Shown: positions 1-8,905 of the stretch, piece after piece
Position numbering within the stretch: the first letter of the stretch is position 1
Layout of the letters: each line of letters starts with the position of its first letter
NCBI GenBank assembly: GCA_016709335.1
Contig: JADJNC010000030.1
Span: 1 to 64,000 of the forward strand
DNA from: Candidatus Propionivibrio dominans
GTDB taxonomy: Bacteria; Pseudomonadota; Gammaproteobacteria; Burkholderiales; Rhodocyclaceae
DNA length: 64,000 nucleotides
Reading direction: 5' to 3'
Notes under the pieces: generated by a model
What the model was told of the DNA's origin: nothing
Database searches by the model: none
What the model saw: only the letters and a program-made list of their open reading frames with translations
Made by a program: the position numbers and the translations under genes

Positions 1-1715
1 GCACCGGCAACGACACACTCAACGGCCACAACGGCGGCCCGAATGTAGTCTACGGCTACGAGGGCAACGATGCCCTGAGCGGCGGCGACGGCGCCGACAC
101 CCTCTATGGCGGTACGGGCCTCGATACGCTGAATGGGTATGCGGGCAACGATCTGCTCTATGGCGGAGCGGGCAATGACACCCTCAACGGGAATGACGGT
201 AATGACCTGCTTGATGGTGGAGCGGGGAATGACTCCCTGACGGGGGGTGCGGGCAACGATACCTATGTTTTCCGGCGCGGTGGGGGTGCGGACATCATCG
301 GCAACAATGACAGCACCGTCGGTCGTGTCGACACGCTGCTGCTCGACGGGTTGAATGTGGCCGACATCCGGCTGGAGAAATGGGGGAGCTACGATCTGGC
401 CTTGGTGATCAATGACACGGGTGAATCGATTACGGTTCAGAGTTACTTTAGTAGCGACAGCTACAAACTCGATTTCGTGAAGTTTGCCGACGGCACGACC
501 TGGGATCGGGCCACCCTGGCGGCTCGTGAAATGACGGTGTACGGTAGTGCCGGCAACGATACCCTCGTCGGTCACAACGGTGGGCCGAACATTCTTTATG
601 GGTTGGATGGCGCCGATAACCTGGGCGGAGGTGACGGTGTTGACACGATGTATGGCGGTACGGGCAATGACACCCTCTACGGCAACACCGGAAACGATCT
701 GCTCGATGGCGGCACAGGTAATGACACGCTCAATGGGAATGACGGCAATGACACCCTCGATGGAGGGGAAGGAAGCGATTACCTGTCCGGCGGTGCGGGT
801 AACGAGACCTACGTTTTCCGGCGCGGTGGAGGGGCTGACAGCATCAGCAACTACGATACGTCGGTTGCTCGCATCGACACGCTGCTGCTCGACGGACTTA
901 ACCCGGCCGACATCCGGCTGGAGAAATGGGGCAGCTACGATCTGGCCTTCGTCATCAAGGACACCGGCGAATCGATCAAGGTACAGAACTTCTTCGACAT
1001 CTATAGCCCCAGCGCCTATCAAATCGATACCGTGAAGTTTGCCGACGGTACGAGCTGGAACCGGGCGACATTGATTGCCCATGAAGTGAGTGTGTTCGGC
1101 ACGGCCGCAGCCGACTCACTGGGCGGGCACAACGGCGGCCCGAATAGTCTTTACGGTTATGACGGTAACGATAATCTGGGTGGGGGTGACGGTAATGACA
1201 CCCTGTATGGCGGCAACGGAAACGACACCCTCAGTGGTAATGCCGGCCTAGACCTGCTCTATGGCGATGCAGGTAACGACGTACTAAACGGCAACGACGG
1301 TAACGATAATATCGACGGAGGCGTCGGCAACGATACCCTCAATGGGGGTAACGGCAACGACACCTATGTTTTCCGGCGCGGCGGTGGTGCCGATACCATC
1401 AATAACTATGACTATTCCGTTGGGCGCATCGATACCTTACAGCTCGACGGCCTGAATCCGGTCGACATCCGACTGGAGAAATGGGGCAGCTACGATCTGG
1501 CCTTCGTCATCAAGGACACCGGCGAATCGATCAGGCTCCAGAATTTCTTCGATATCTACGGTGATAGTTACAAGATTGATTCGGTGAAATTTGCCGACGG
1601 TACAACCTGGAGTCGGGCGACGCTGTTGGCTCAGGAAGAGATAATGTTCGGCACGGCTGCTGCCGACTCACTGGGCGGGCACAATGGGGGGTCCGAACAG
1701 TCTATATGGTTATGA
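1..1715 (+). CDS. RTX repeat exoprotein, 5' fragment (no start in window; ends at a frameshift)
   Basis: The reading frame is open from base 3 and starts before the window. It encodes nonapeptide RTX repeats of the GGxGxDxL type, which bind calcium and fold into a beta-roll after type I secretion. Three larger modules starting with [10 protein letters not shown] (near bases 265, 808 and 1364) alternate with the RTX blocks; each carries the segment [13 protein letters not shown] followed by a KFADGT motif, matching the haemolysin-type calcium-binding related domain. The frame ends at 1713-1715 just after a run of six G at 1686-1691. Removing one G restores the pattern [15 protein letters not shown] seen in the other modules and joins this fragment to the next entry, so both are one gene. 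Family assignment is firm; the ligand or function (adhesin, S-layer, enzyme) cannot be told because the N-terminus is missing. Confidence 0.85.
   Translation, partial: TGNDTLNGHNGGPNVVYGYEGNDALSGGDGADTLYGGTGLDTLNGYAGNDLLYGGAGNDTLNGNDGNDLLDGGAGNDSLTGGAGNDTYVFRRGGGADIIGNNDSTVGRVDTLLLDGLNVADIRLEKWGSYDLALVINDTGESITVQSYFSSDSYKLDFVKFADGTTWDRATLAAREMTVYGSAGNDTLVGHNGGPNILYGLDGADNLGGGDGVDTMYGGTGNDTLYGNTGNDLLDGGTGNDTLNGNDGNDTLDGGEGSDYLSGGAGNETYVFRRGGGADSISNYDTSVARIDTLLLDGLNPADIRLEKWGSYDLAFVIKDTGESIKVQNFFDIYSPSAYQIDTVKFADGTSWNRATLIAHEVSVFGTAAADSLGGHNGGPNSLYGYDGNDNLGGGDGNDTLYGGNGNDTLSGNAGLDLLYGDAGNDVLNGNDGNDNIDGGVGNDTLNGGNGNDTYVFRRGGGADTINNYDYSVGRIDTLQLDGLNPVDIRLEKWGSYDLAFVIKDTGESIRLQNFFDIYGDSYKIDSVKFADGTTWSRATLLAQEEIMFGTAAADSLGGHNGGSEQSIWL
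807..1118 (+). repeat. 312-bp perfect direct repeat, copy 1 (inside the RTX gene)
   Basis: Bases 807-1118 appear identical to 1861-2172. Flanking bases differ on both sides. The copies encode the second and fourth YVFRR modules. The other modules are clearly diverged at DNA level, so recent duplication or gene conversion is inferred. Confidence 0.85.
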
Positions 1716-4700
1716 CGGAAACGATACCCTGAGCGGTGGCGATGGTACCGACACGCTTTATGGCGGCAACGGCAACGACACGCTATTTGGCAATGACGGG
1801 AACGACCTGCTCGACGGCGAAGCAGGCAACGACTACCTCACAGGAGGTGCGGGCAGTGACACCTACGTTTTCCGGCGCGGTGGAGGGGCTGACAGCATCA
1901 GCAACTACGATACGTCGGTTGCTCGCATCGACACGCTGCTGCTCGACGGACTTAACCCGGCCGACATCCGGCTGGAGAAATGGGGCAGCTACGATCTGGC
2001 CTTCGTCATCAAGGACACCGGCGAATCGATCAAGGTACAGAACTTCTTCGACATCTATAGCCCCAGCGCCTATCAAATCGATACCGTGAAGTTTGCCGAC
2101 GGTACGAGCTGGAACCGGGCGACATTGATTGCCCATGAAGTGAGTGTGTTCGGCACGGCCGCAGCCGACTCATTGGGCGGGCACAATGGCGGCCCGAATA
2201 GTCTATACGGCTATGACGGAAACGATACCCTGAGCGGTGGCGATGGTGCCGACACACTGAATGGTGGAAACGGCAACGATACGCTCTTTGGTAACGACGG
2301 GAACGACCTGCTCGACGGCGGTACCGGCACCGATGCCCTGCTCGGTGGATTGGGCAATGACACCTACGTTATTGACAATGTGGGTGACACGGTCACCGAG
2401 AATCTCAACCAAGGCACCGACCTCGTCCAGTCGAGCATTACCTACACCCTGGGTGCCAACGTCGAGAACCTGACCCTGATCGGAACCAGCGCCATCAACG
2501 GCACCGGCAACGCCCTGAATAACGTCCTCACCGGCAACACGGCGGCCAACACCCTGAGCGGCGGCGATGGCAACGACACCCTGGACGGTGGTGCCGGCGC
2601 CGACGCCTTGATTGGTGGGCTGGGCAACGACACCTATGTCGTCGACAACGTGGGCGATGTGGTCACCGAAAACGCCAACGAAGGGATCGATCTGGTGCAG
2701 TCGAGCATCACCTACACGCTGACCGCCAATATCGAGAACCTCACCTTGACCGGCACAGCCGCGATAAACGGTACGGGTAACACACTGAACAACGCTCTCA
2801 CCGGCAACAGTGCTGCCAATATCTTGAACGGTGGCGCCGGTGCCGATACCCTGAGCGGTGGCGCGGGCAACGACACCTATGTCGTCGATGACGTCGGCGA
2901 CCTCGTCACCGAGAATCTCAACGAAGGCACCGACCTCGTCCAGTCGAGCATCACCTACACCCTGGGTGCCAACGTCGAGAACCTCACCCTGACCGGCACC
3001 ACGGCCATCAACGGAACCGGCAACGTGCTGAACAACGTCCTCACCGGCAACAGCGCTGCCAATACGCTGACTGGCGGTGCCGGCAACGACACCTATGTGG
3101 TCGACAACAGTGGCGATGCGGTCGTCGAAGCGGCTAACGAAGGCACCGACCAGGTCCAGTCGAGCATTACCTACACCCTGGGTGCCAACGTCGAGAACCT
3201 GACCCTGACCGGAACCAGCGCCATCAACGGCACCGGCAACGCGCTGAACAACGCCATCACCGGCAACGGCGCCGCCAACACCCTGACCGGCGGCGACGGC
3301 AACGACACGCTGAACGGCGGTGCCGGCGCCGATAGTTTGATTGGCGGTCTGGGCAACGACACCTACGTCATCGATAACCTCGGCGATATGGTCACCGAGA
3401 ATCCCGGCGAAGGTACAGACCTCATCCAGTCCAGCCTCACCTGGACGCTGGCCGCCAACGTTGAGAACCTCACCCTGACCGGATCGAGCGCCATCAACGC
3501 CACCGGCAACACGCAGGACAACGTGCTCACTGGCAACAGCGCTGCCAACACCCTGACCGGCGGTGACGGCAACGACACGCTGAACGGCGGTGCCGGCGCC
3601 GATACCCTGATCGGTGGTCTGGGCAACGACACCTACGTCGTCGATAACATCGGCGATGTCGTCACCGAGAATCCCGGCGAAGGCACCGACCTCGTCCAGT
3701 CCAGCCTGACCTGGACGCTCGCCGCCAACGTCGAGAACCTCACCCTGACCGGCACCACGGCCATCAACGCCACCGGCAATACGCTGGACAACGTGCTCAC
3801 CGGCAACAGCGCTGCCAACACCCTGACCGGCGGTGACGGCAACGACAGCCTCGACGGTGCCGCTGGCGCCGATACCCTGCTCGGCGGCCTGGGCGATGAC
3901 ATCTACACCGTCGACAACGCCCTCGACGTCGTCACCGAGAACGCCAATGAAGGAATCGACCTGATCAACAGCAGCCTGACCCTGACCCTGGCCGCCAACG
4001 TCGAAGCGCTGGCGCTGAGCGGCAGCGCCGCCCTCAATGGCACCGGCAATGCGCTGAACAACCTGCTGCGCGGCAACAGCGGCAACAACGTCCTCAATGG
4101 CGGCACTGGTAACGACATCCTCGAAGGCGGTGCCGGCAACGATACGCTCACCGACACGAGCGGCACGGCACTGTTCAACGGCGGTGCCGGTACCGACTCG
4201 ATGACGGGCGGCGCATCCGCCGAACTCTACCTTGGCGGGCTCGGCAACGACACCCTCACCACCGGCGCCGGCAACGACGTGATCCTGTTCAACAAGGGCG
4301 ACGGGCAGGATACTTTCGCTACCGGAGGAACCGGCAGCGACACGCTCTCGCTCGGCGGCAGCTTCGCCTACAGCGAGCTCACCTTCAGCAAGTCAACCAA
4401 CGACCTGGTGCTCAAGGTCGGAACGACCGACCAGCTCACCTTCAAGGACTGGTACGCCGCAACACCGTCCAAGCCGGTGCTCAACCTGCAAGTGATCGCC
4501 GAAGCGATGGCCGGCTTCGCGGCCGGCGGTGCCGACCCGCTCCTGAACCAGAAGGTCGAGAACTTCAACTTCGCCGGCTTGGCCGGCGCCTTCGATGCGG
4601 CGCGTATTGCCACCCCGACGCTGACCACCTGGGCGCTGAGCAATGCTCTGCTCAACTTCCAGTTGGCCGGCTCGGACAGCGCCGCGCTCGGCGGCGATCT

Positions 4701-4848
4701 GGCCTACCAGTACGGCAAGACCGGAACGCTGGCCGGGATCGGGCTGACCGCCGCCCAGGAAGTCATTGGCGACGCTGGCTTCGGTACCCAGGCGCAGGCC
4801 CTCAGGCCGCTGGCCGGCTTGCAGGCGGGGGCGGTGCGTTTGGGGTAG
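1684..4848 (+). CDS. RTX repeat exoprotein, 3' fragment with secretion-type C-terminus
   Basis: This continues the RTX gene in the +1 frame after the frameshift at 1686-1691. It holds a fourth [10 protein letters not shown] module (from about 1861), then seven modules starting YVxDNxGD (near 2366, 2633, 2876, 3092, 3362, 3632 and 3902), each followed by [17 protein letters not shown] and an RTX block, mostly with a 267-270 base period. From about base 4315 the protein is non-repetitive and ends in a segment with [21 protein letters not shown] and [10 protein letters not shown]; from memory of similar RTX proteins this looks like a native C-terminus that would hold the type I secretion signal. 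The ATG at 1684 is only the first in frame and probably not a true start. An HlyD-type adaptor lies 0.9 kb downstream. Substrate and role are unknown. Confidence 0.85.
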   Translation: MGGPNSLYGYDGNDTLSGGDGTDTLYGGNGNDTLFGNDGNDLLDGEAGNDYLTGGAGSDTYVFRRGGGADSISNYDTSVARIDTLLLDGLNPADIRLEKWGSYDLAFVIKDTGESIKVQNFFDIYSPSAYQIDTVKFADGTSWNRATLIAHEVSVFGTAAADSLGGHNGGPNSLYGYDGNDTLSGGDGADTLNGGNGNDTLFGNDGNDLLDGGTGTDALLGGLGNDTYVIDNVGDTVTENLNQGTDLVQSSITYTLGANVENLTLIGTSAINGTGNALNNVLTGNTAANTLSGGDGNDTLDGGAGADALIGGLGNDTYVVDNVGDVVTENANEGIDLVQSSITYTLTANIENLTLTGTAAINGTGNTLNNALTGNSAANILNGGAGADTLSGGAGNDTYVVDDVGDLVTENLNEGTDLVQSSITYTLGANVENLTLTGTTAINGTGNVLNNVLTGNSAANTLTGGAGNDTYVVDNSGDAVVEAANEGTDQVQSSITYTLGANVENLTLTGTSAINGTGNALNNAITGNGAANTLTGGDGNDTLNGGAGADSLIGGLGNDTYVIDNLGDMVTENPGEGTDLIQSSLTWTLAANVENLTLTGSSAINATGNTQDNVLTGNSAANTLTGGDGNDTLNGGAGADTLIGGLGNDTYVVDNIGDVVTENPGEGTDLVQSSLTWTLAANVENLTLTGTTAINATGNTLDNVLTGNSAANTLTGGDGNDSLDGAAGADTLLGGLGDDIYTVDNALDVVTENANEGIDLINSSLTLTLAANVEALALSGSAALNGTGNALNNLLRGNSGNNVLNGGTGNDILEGGAGNDTLTDTSGTALFNGGAGTDSMTGGASAELYLGGLGNDTLTTGAGNDVILFNKGDGQDTFATGGTGSDTLSLGGSFAYSELTFSKSTNDLVLKVGTTDQLTFKDWYAATPSKPVLNLQVIAEAMAGFAAGGADPLLNQKVENFNFAGLAGAFDAARIATPTLTTWALSNALLNFQLAGSDSAALGGDLAYQYGKTGTLAGIGLTAAQEVIGDAGFGTQAQALRPLAGLQAGAVRLG
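1861..2172 (+). repeat. 312-bp perfect direct repeat, copy 2 (inside the RTX gene)
   Basis: Second copy of the repeat at 807-1118. The offset is 1054 bases, that is 351 codons plus one base. Both copies encode the same protein segment, so an odd base must lie between them; this independently supports the frameshift at 1686-1691. Confidence 0.85.
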
Positions 4849-4868
4849 GGGGAATGACTTAAAAGCGA

Positions 4869-4989
4869 TTAACCACGGAGGGCACGGAGAGCACGGAGTA
4901 ATACAAGAGAACACGTCGGTAGTATTTGTCACCCGATGGATAGTTCTTTTTTCGTTTTTCTCCGTGTCCGCCGTGCGCTCCGTGGTTAA
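4869..4989. repeat. 121-bp inverted-repeat element (MITE-like or REP-like)
   Basis: Two 30-base arms, 4869-4898 and 4960-4989, are inverted copies matching at 26 of 30 positions; both are built on the unit CACGGAG. The 61-base middle is less GC-rich and contains a T-rich tract near 4946-4959. The element starts 20 bases after the RTX stop codon. It could also act as a transcription terminator for the RTX gene. From memory, CACGGAG-type repeats occur dispersed in several proteobacterial genomes; I cannot count copies here. Confidence 0.65.
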
Positions 4990-4991
4990 CT

Positions 4992-5029
4992 CTCAGGCCT
5001 CTGGCCGGCTTGCAGGCGGGGGCGGTGCG
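4992..5029 (+). repeat. Partial duplication of the RTX gene 3' end
   Basis: These 38 bases match 4801-4838 (codons for [10 protein letters not shown] in the RTX C-terminus) with one mismatch. They lie directly after the inverted-repeat element at 4869-4989, so the element is bracketed by two copies of the gene end. Confidence 0.8.
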
Positions 5030-5080
5030 GCGACACTCGAAGCTCGCCTTACCTCGCTGGCTGTTACGCAAAGGTTTGGC

Positions 5081-5116
5081 TTGCGTATCCTTGCTGTGTG
5101 CTACAATGTAGCTACA
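5081..5116 (+). promoter_or_regulatory. Promoter and candidate operator of the toxin-antitoxin pair
   Basis: A good -10 box TACAAT lies at 5102-5107. Possible -35 boxes are TTGCGT at 5081 (15-base spacer) or TTGGCT at 5076 (20-base spacer), both off-optimal. The perfect palindrome TGTAGCTACA at 5107-5116 overlaps the expected transcription start, a typical place for autorepression by an antitoxin. A ribosome site AAAAGGAG follows just before the start at 5137. Operator function is inferred. Confidence 0.5.
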
Positions 5117-5136
5117 CAAAGTAAAAGGAGTTTGTA

Positions 5137-5397
5137 ATGCCTGCGAATGCTGTTGTCCGTGCCCGAATTGACGAGCACATCAAAGAAGAGGCTTCCACTG
5201 TACTGGCGGCCATGGGGCTTACCGTGTCCGATGCCTTACGGATCATGCTGACACGGGTAGCCAGCGAGAAGAGACTGCCTTTCGACCCCTTGGTACCCAA
5301 TGCCGAAACGATAGCGGCGATGAAAGAAGCGCGGCGCGGCAATCTGGAGACGGTGACCCTGCGTGACTTGCAGTCGGTGCTCGATGCGGACGACTAA
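5137..5397 (+). CDS. RelB/DinJ-family antitoxin
   Basis: An 86-aa protein whose N-terminal half fits the ribbon-helix-helix fold of RelB/DinJ antitoxins (VRARID, then KEEASTVLAAMGLTVSDALRIML) and whose acidic C-terminal tail would wrap the toxin. It should neutralise the toxin encoded next and repress their common promoter through the palindrome at 5107-5116. The ATG at 5137 is preceded by a good AAAAGGAG ribosome site. The toxin ORF overlaps its end by 14 bases, indicating translational coupling. The pair sits between an RTX gene and an HlyD-type gene, unrelated to both in function, which suggests horizontal arrival. RelB and DinJ cannot be told apart by eye. Confidence 0.85.
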   Translation: MPANAVVRARIDEHIKEEASTVLAAMGLTVSDALRIMLTRVASEKRLPFDPLVPNAETIAAMKEARRGNLETVTLRDLQSVLDADD

Positions 5398-5665
5398 GCA
5401 AACCGGGCAATTCAAACGCGACCTGAAACGCGAATCCAGGGGGCCGCATCGCAAAGCGCTTCAAGATGATTTTGTCGCCGTGATCGCGAGCTTGGCCGCA
5501 GACCAGCCGCTCGATTCCAGGTATTGCGATCATCCCTTAGCTGGCGACTGGACCGACCACCGCGATTGCCACATCAAGCCCGACCTGGTTCTGATTTATC
5601 GCAAGCCGGATCTCGAAACCTTGCAACTGGTTCGCTTGGGGTCGCACAGCGAACTGGGGCTTTAG
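5384..5665 (+). CDS. YafQ-family mRNA interferase toxin
   Basis: The 93-aa protein from ATG 5384 matches YafQ, a ribosome-dependent endoribonuclease of the RelE superfamily. Residues corresponding to known YafQ active-site positions are present: H50, H63, D67 and H88, in the motifs HPLAGDW, RDCHIKPD and LGSHSEL. An upstream in-frame TTG at 5363 was not used because the ATG gives the family's usual length and overlaps the antitoxin stop as is normal for these operons. The last aromatic position of E. coli YafQ (F91) appears to be glycine or leucine here, a small deviation. Activity is likely but unproven. Confidence 0.85.
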   Translation: MRTTKQTGQFKRDLKRESRGPHRKALQDDFVAVIASLAADQPLDSRYCDHPLAGDWTDHRDCHIKPDLVLIYRKPDLETLQLVRLGSHSELGL

Positions 5666-5770
5666 TCGTTTTCCACGGGATACGGCAGAAGACCGCTGGT
5701 TTCCTTGGATTATTATTTGTAATTAAACGCTTTCAAGGCCAAATTTTTCGCCAGACTATTGGGGCATTTG

Positions 5771-7195
5771 ATGAAGCATTTGCCGCTGTCCGCGTTGCGA
5801 TCCCGCTACCAACGGATGCAGGGCGCTTTCGAACGTGCCCTGCCGGCCTCCGACCCGCGCCCGCTGGACTTCTATCCGCCGCTGCTGCGCCTGACCGACT
5901 CGCCGCCCAACCCGGTCGGCCGCAAAGTACTGTGGTCCTTGCTCATGCTGCTCACCGCGCTGCTGCTCTGGGCCCTAATTGGCCAGCTCGACATCGTCGC
6001 CGTCGCCGAAGGCAAACTCATCCCGCACAGCTACCTGAAGATCGTGCAGCCGGCCGAGTCGGGAATCGTCAAGGAAATCCTGGTGCACGAGGGCGAAACG
6101 GTACAGGCCGGGCAGGTGCTGATGCGCATGGACATGCTGATCAGCGAAGCGGACAGCAAGTCGATCGCGGCCGAGTATCGCCGCAAGAAGGCCACGCTGG
6201 CGCGCATCGAGGCCGAACTGGCCGACACCCCCTATCTGCCAGCAACCGACGATCCGCCGGCGCTGGCCAGCGAAATCGCCGCCCAGTACCGCGCCAACCG
6301 CGCCGCACGCGACGCCGCGCTGGCCGAAGAGACCAGCCGCCTGCTCCGATACCGCTTCGACCTGGCCTCGAGCGAGCAGGTTAAAGCCAAACTGACGCAA
6401 ACCCTGCCGCACTATCAGAACCAGGACCAGGCGTTCGAGAAACTGGTCAAGGAGGGTTTCGCCGGCACGCTGATGGCCAGCGACAAGCACCGCGAGCGCA
6501 TCGAAAAAGAGCAGGAACTGAAGAACCAGAGCCACCTGATCGAATCGAACCGCGCCTATGTCACGCAGTCGGAGAAGCGCTTGGCGCAGATCGACAGCGA
6601 CTACCGCCGCCAGTTGCATACGGAGCGCAACGAAGTGCATGGCCAGGCCGACAAACTGGCGCAGGAGGTCGCCAAGCAGGCGCACCGACAGTCGCTGATG
6701 GAACTGAAGGCGACGCAGGACAGCGTGGTCAAGGATCTGTCTACGCATACCACCGGCACCGTCGTACAACCGGGCACCGTGCTGCTTACCCTGGTGCCGA
6801 AAGAAGAGACGTTGCGCGCCGAAGTGTGGGTCAGCAACGAGGACATCGGCTTTGTGCGCCAGGGGCAGCCGGTGAAACTCAAGTTTGCCGCCTTTCCCTT
6901 CCAGAAATACGGCTTGGTCGACGGGGTGGTCGAGCATGTCAGCGCCGATTCGGCCGACAGCACCACGAACAAGGACAGCACGGCCAACGACAAGGCGCCG
7001 GCAAGGAGCCCGCCCCTGTTCTACAAGGCGCTGGTGACGCTCAAGGCCATGCAACTGGAGATGGGCGAACAGCGCTTTGCCCTGGGTGCCGGCATGCAGA
7101 CGCAGGCCGAAATCCTGCTCGGCACGCGCAGCGTCATGGAGTTTCTGCTCTCGCCGGTGCGCAAGGCGTGGCACGAGGCGGGGCGGGAGCGCTGA
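5771..7195 (+). CDS. HlyD-family type I secretion periplasmic adaptor
   Basis: A 474-aa membrane-fusion protein. After a cytoplasmic N-terminus there is one transmembrane segment (about residues 58-78, rich in L and A), then a split biotinyl-lipoyl region (VQPAESGIVKEILVHEGETV), a long helical hairpin of charged residues, and a beta-barrel domain (TGTVVQPGTVLLTLVPKEE). The protein would link an inner-membrane ABC exporter to an outer-membrane TolC channel to export RTX proteins. No HlyB-like ABC gene is in the window; it may lie upstream of the RTX gene or elsewhere. The ATG at 5771 follows a GGGG tract; a TTG at 5759 is in frame but less likely. An insert rich in S, T, D and K near residues 390-415 is unusual. 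Confidence 0.9.
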   Translation: MKHLPLSALRSRYQRMQGAFERALPASDPRPLDFYPPLLRLTDSPPNPVGRKVLWSLLMLLTALLLWALIGQLDIVAVAEGKLIPHSYLKIVQPAESGIVKEILVHEGETVQAGQVLMRMDMLISEADSKSIAAEYRRKKATLARIEAELADTPYLPATDDPPALASEIAAQYRANRAARDAALAEETSRLLRYRFDLASSEQVKAKLTQTLPHYQNQDQAFEKLVKEGFAGTLMASDKHRERIEKEQELKNQSHLIESNRAYVTQSEKRLAQIDSDYRRQLHTERNEVHGQADKLAQEVAKQAHRQSLMELKATQDSVVKDLSTHTTGTVVQPGTVLLTLVPKEETLRAEVWVSNEDIGFVRQGQPVKLKFAAFPFQKYGLVDGVVEHVSADSADSTTNKDSTANDKAPARSPPLFYKALVTLKAMQLEMGEQRFALGAGMQTQAEILLGTRSVMEFLLSPVRKAWHEAGRER

Positions 7196-7219
7196 AGCGG
7201 AAGCAGAAGCAGAAGCGCC

Positions 7220-8437
7220 ATGCGTATCCTTTTCGTGCATCAGAACTTTCCCGGCCAATACCTGCACCTGGCCCGCCACTTGGCGGCTCAGCCGGGTCAT
7301 GAAGTGGTGTTCATCACGCAGCGCGAAGACGCGGCCCTGCGCGGTGTGCGCAAGCTCGTCTACAAAGCGCAGCGCACAGTGACCCGGCACCTGCACCATT
7401 ATCTGAAGGAGGCCGAGGCCGGGGTACTCAATGCGCAGGCGGTGGCGCGTGTGGCGCTTGATCTGAAGAAATCCGGTTTCATCCCCGATGTGATGCTCGG
7501 GCATAACGGCTGGGGCGAGATCTGGTACCTGAAGGACGTGTTTCCACAGACCCCGCTGCTCGGGTACTTCGAGTTCTTCTATCGTTTTGCCGGCGCCGAC
7601 GTCGGCTTCGACCCCACGGAGAAGCCAAGCTTCGACAGCGCACCGCGCATCCGCACCCGGAATGCCGGCAACCTGCTCGGGCTGGAGGCCGCCGATTGGG
7701 GGCAGTGCCCTTCGCAGTGGCAGAAATCGACGTATCCCGAGCGCTATCGCTCGATGTTGCACGTCGTTCATGAAGGCATCGATACCGATACCGTGGTTCC
7801 CGACCCTCAGGCACGCCTGCGTCTTCCTGGAAGCGATCTGCACCTGGCCGCCGGCGATGACGTGGTGACCTATGTCGCGCGCAATCTGGAGCCTTATCGG
7901 GGCTTCCCGAGTTTCATGCGCAGCCTGCCGGCCATCCTCAGTGCGCGACCGCAGGCGCAGGTGCTGATCGTCGGTGGCGATGAGGTAAGCTACGGCGCAC
8001 GCCTGCCACAAGGCCACTCGTACCGGCAACGCCTGCTCGATGAACTGGGCGATTCGCTGGATCGCCGCCGGGTGCATTTTTTGGGGAAGGTGCCATATCC
8101 GGTCTTTCTGAAGATTCTGCAAATTTCAGCCGTGCATGTTTATCTGACCTATCCCTTTGTACTTTCCTGGTCGATGCTGGAGGCCATGGCGGCGGGTTGT
8201 CTGGTGGTCGCCTCAAAAACCGCACCGGTCGAGGAAGTGATTCGCGATGGGGAGAATGGGGTGCTGGTGGATTTCTTCAGGCCGGAGGAGATTGCTGAGC
8301 GTGTCGTTGCAGCCCTGGCCGATCTGGCACACTTTGAGCCCTTGAGGGCGCGTGCGCGGCAGACCATTGTGGACAGGTATGATTTGCAGCGGATCTGTTT
8401 GCCGGGGCAGTTGAAGCTGATTGCGCAGATGGCCTGA
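7220..8437 (+). CDS. GT4-type glycosyltransferase
   Basis: A 405-aa protein starting MRILFVHQNFPGQY, the N-terminal Rossmann strand of GT-B glycosyltransferases. The C-terminal half has the GT4 nucleotide-sugar region (SWSMLEAMAAGCLVVAS, then APVEEVIRDGENGVLVDFF), including the EAMAAG and EE acidic pattern. It should transfer a sugar from an activated donor; donor and acceptor are unknown. It starts 24 bases after the HlyD-family gene, behind a short GAAGCA repeat, and is probably cotranscribed with it. That neighbourhood raises the possibility of glycosylating the secreted RTX protein or a surface polysaccharide, but this is only inference from position. Confidence 0.85.
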   Translation: MRILFVHQNFPGQYLHLARHLAAQPGHEVVFITQREDAALRGVRKLVYKAQRTVTRHLHHYLKEAEAGVLNAQAVARVALDLKKSGFIPDVMLGHNGWGEIWYLKDVFPQTPLLGYFEFFYRFAGADVGFDPTEKPSFDSAPRIRTRNAGNLLGLEAADWGQCPSQWQKSTYPERYRSMLHVVHEGIDTDTVVPDPQARLRLPGSDLHLAAGDDVVTYVARNLEPYRGFPSFMRSLPAILSARPQAQVLIVGGDEVSYGARLPQGHSYRQRLLDELGDSLDRRRVHFLGKVPYPVFLKILQISAVHVYLTYPFVLSWSMLEAMAAGCLVVASKTAPVEEVIRDGENGVLVDFFRPEEIAERVVAALADLAHFEPLRARARQTIVDRYDLQRICLPGQLKLIAQMA

Positions 8438-8677
8438 CCCAGTTGTCAATAGAGTCGCGTTATTTGCCGTGCCTTGCATAACCGCAACTGGCCGACAGCA
8501 ATATTGGCCTGAACGTCTGATTACGCTGCAAAACGGACGGGAAACAGTACAGGAAAATCGGTGATGTCGGGACGGCGAGGATGTGCCAACCGGGGCACTA
8601 ATTGATAGTTGTTTTGATAGTCGTCAATAGTTTAATATAAATATATCTATTATATACAATGACTTAATGTGCTATTT
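8438..8677. other. Intergenic stretch, AT-rich at its end
   Basis: No convincing gene between the glycosyltransferase and tRNA-Ser. Bases 8601-8665 are strikingly AT-rich compared with the neighbourhood and lie just past the tRNA 3' end. I see no clean att-type duplication of the tRNA end here. Confidence 0.5.
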
Positions 8678-8765
8678 TGGCGGAAGCGGTGAGATTCGAA
8701 CTCACGAAAGGTTGCCCTTTGCCGGTTTTCAAGACCGGTGCAATCGACCACTCTGCCACGCTTCC
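8678..8765 (-). tRNA. tRNA-Ser (anticodon UGA)
   Basis: On the minus strand an 88-base tRNA folds with acceptor GGAAGCG paired to CGCTTCC, a long class II variable arm typical of serine tRNA, the T-loop GTTCGAATC, and an encoded CCA end (8678-8680). The anticodon stem CCGGT/ACCGG encloses the loop CTTGAAA, giving anticodon TGA (8729-8731). It reads UCA and related serine codons. Confidence 0.97.
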
Positions 8766-8905
8766 AGTTTGAGGCCGCAGGCTTGCCTGGCTGCGGCGGG
8801 GCGTATGATAACACGTTACAAACTGTTACCCCCTGTCTTGCAACTTGTGGCACCCTAGGCCGGTCTCAAGACGGCATTCAGCAATTTATTTTGGAGGATT
8901 TTTCA

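Noticed and set aside
1..4848. Dense short repeats that could suggest a CRISPR array
   Set aside because: Repeats are in frame, encode GGxGxD nonapeptides, and lack unique spacers of constant length.
5975..8122. A 715-codon minus-strand open frame
   Set aside because: It is antisense to the HlyD-type and glycosyltransferase genes, both with clear motifs. High-GC codon bias creates such shadows, and no family motif is visible in it.
8601..8765. tRNA-Ser as an integration site with an att duplication
   Set aside because: AT-rich DNA follows the tRNA 3' end, but I could find no second copy of the tRNA end and no integrase gene in the window.
8813..8831. GTAACAG/TTTGTAAC on the minus strand near tRNA-Ser, resembling a Pho box
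   Set aside because: The two units are 10 rather than 11 bases apart and no phosphate gene follows in that direction.
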